Positions 63,658 to 64,000 of a stretch of DNA of 64,000 nucleotides are shown one piece after another. How positions within the stretch are numbered: the first letter of the stretch is position 1; each line of letters starts with the position of its first letter. The translations under genes and the position numbers were made by a program. The DNA lies in assembly GCF_002994615.1 (NCBI RefSeq), contig NZ_PVNK01000166.1:39913-103912 (forward strand). The letters run 5' to 3'. The notes beneath the pieces are model-generated. The model did no database searches. It was not told the origin of the DNA and saw only the letters and a list, made by a program, of their open reading frames with translations. This DNA is from Enhygromyxa salina (GTDB taxonomy: Bacteria > Myxococcota_A > Polyangia > Nannocystales > Nannocystaceae).

Positions 63658-64000
63658 GCCGGCTCGAAGCCCTCAACTGACGAATGGTTCGTCACCACTG
63701 ACGAGAAACTCGGCAGTCATCGCGTTTTTTTTGCGCGCAGTACTGCAGTGAGGCGGGCGCATCGGGGTGCAGTCCTCCGGCGTCGGGTTGTCGGGGGCGA
63801 CTCCGTCGGCGTAGGCGAGGCAGTTGGTCATCGGGTTGAGCTTGCCGGCGCCGTAGACGTCGGTGACGAGCCAGCCCTCGCCCTCGCCCTGGCACGTGAA
63901 CGAGGCGCCCAACTCGACCTCATCGTAGGGCAGGCAGCCATCGTAGAGCTCCTTGCCCGTTTCAGCTTCCGCAAGACCCCCGTCGCCCTCGAGCGTTGGC
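62907..64000. repeat. Tandem duplication unit, second copy (cut by window edge)
   Basis: Matches 61365-62460 with few substitutions and one extra T in a T-run near 63730. A third protease start would be expected near position 64073, just past the edge. Confidence 0.85.
63673..64000 (-). pseudogene. Decayed third copy of the lipoprotein gene, cut by window edge
   Basis: Same sequence as the second copy, including the internal deletion after PTPED and the out-of-frame tail reading CSTARKK. The 5' end lies beyond the window. Only the N-terminal half of the coding sequence is seen. Confidence 0.8.

Overview
The window is GC-rich DNA from a predatory-type myxobacterium, most likely of the suborder Nannocystineae (Nannocystis/Plesiocystis/Enhygromyxa-like). 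I infer this from the many secreted lipoproteins with Gly-Asp or Gly-Glu linkers, a MYXO-CTERM-like tail, FG-GAP, IgGFc-binding and EF-hand proteins, and the codon bias. No ribosomal RNA, phage, insertion sequence or CRISPR array is visible. Housekeeping landmarks are rnpB, one CAU-anticodon tRNA, asnS, alaS, gshB and trkA/trkH.

Layout. 1-9.2 kb: a PLP decarboxylase cut by the left edge, two tandem amidohydrolases, a UbiA-family prenyltransferase coupled to an unknown gene, a MYXO-CTERM-like lipoprotein, a broken Uma2 nuclease gene and a methyltransferase. 9.2-11.6 kb: a four-domain GH20 hexosaminidase. 11.9-16.0 kb: a compact minus-strand operon that looks like a new RiPP system, with a 63-residue precursor carrying three Tyr/His-X-Gln motifs, a HExxH lipoprotein, a radical SAM/SPASM maturase and a JmjC-type oxygenase. 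17.9-22.5 kb: a 1358-residue fatty acyl-AMP ligase/carrier/SagB-like/thioester reductase fusion translationally coupled to a calerythrin-like EF-hand protein. 22.7-27.5 kb: an OB-fold lipoprotein, trkA and trkH each ending inside a 162-bp hairpin repeat, rnpB and a half copy of the same repeat.

27.5-40.1 kb: zinc-ribbon coiled-coil protein, tRNA, glycosyltransferase, sigma factor, gshB, a MerR-TPR regulator, DUF2293 and SprT-like/DUF2786 proteins, asnS and alaS. 40.8-44.3 kb: a serine hydrolase, then a second radical SAM/SPASM gene followed by a small zinc-ribbon/GD-rich protein. 44.4-48.7 kb: an NAD-type formate dehydrogenase in two coupled genes. Its catalytic subunit contains an in-frame UGA with a SECIS-like hairpin, so it is a selenoprotein that naive calling would split in two. 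48.8-52.9 kb: paired lipoprotein/TPR paralogues and a divergent LysR/hydrolase pair. 53-59.6 kb: FG-GAP protein, Cys-rich lipoprotein, hydrolase, gene fragments, a trypsin-like protease and an IgGFc-binding lipoprotein.

59.7-64.0 kb is a tandem array: a lipoprotein gene divergent from a gluzincin-like metalloprotease gene, repeated with a period of about 1.54 kb. The protease copies are almost identical over their last two thirds but strongly diverged at the N-terminus, and the partner lipoprotein gene is decayed in the later copies. The start codons of each divergent pair overlap on a CATG. The array continues past the right edge.
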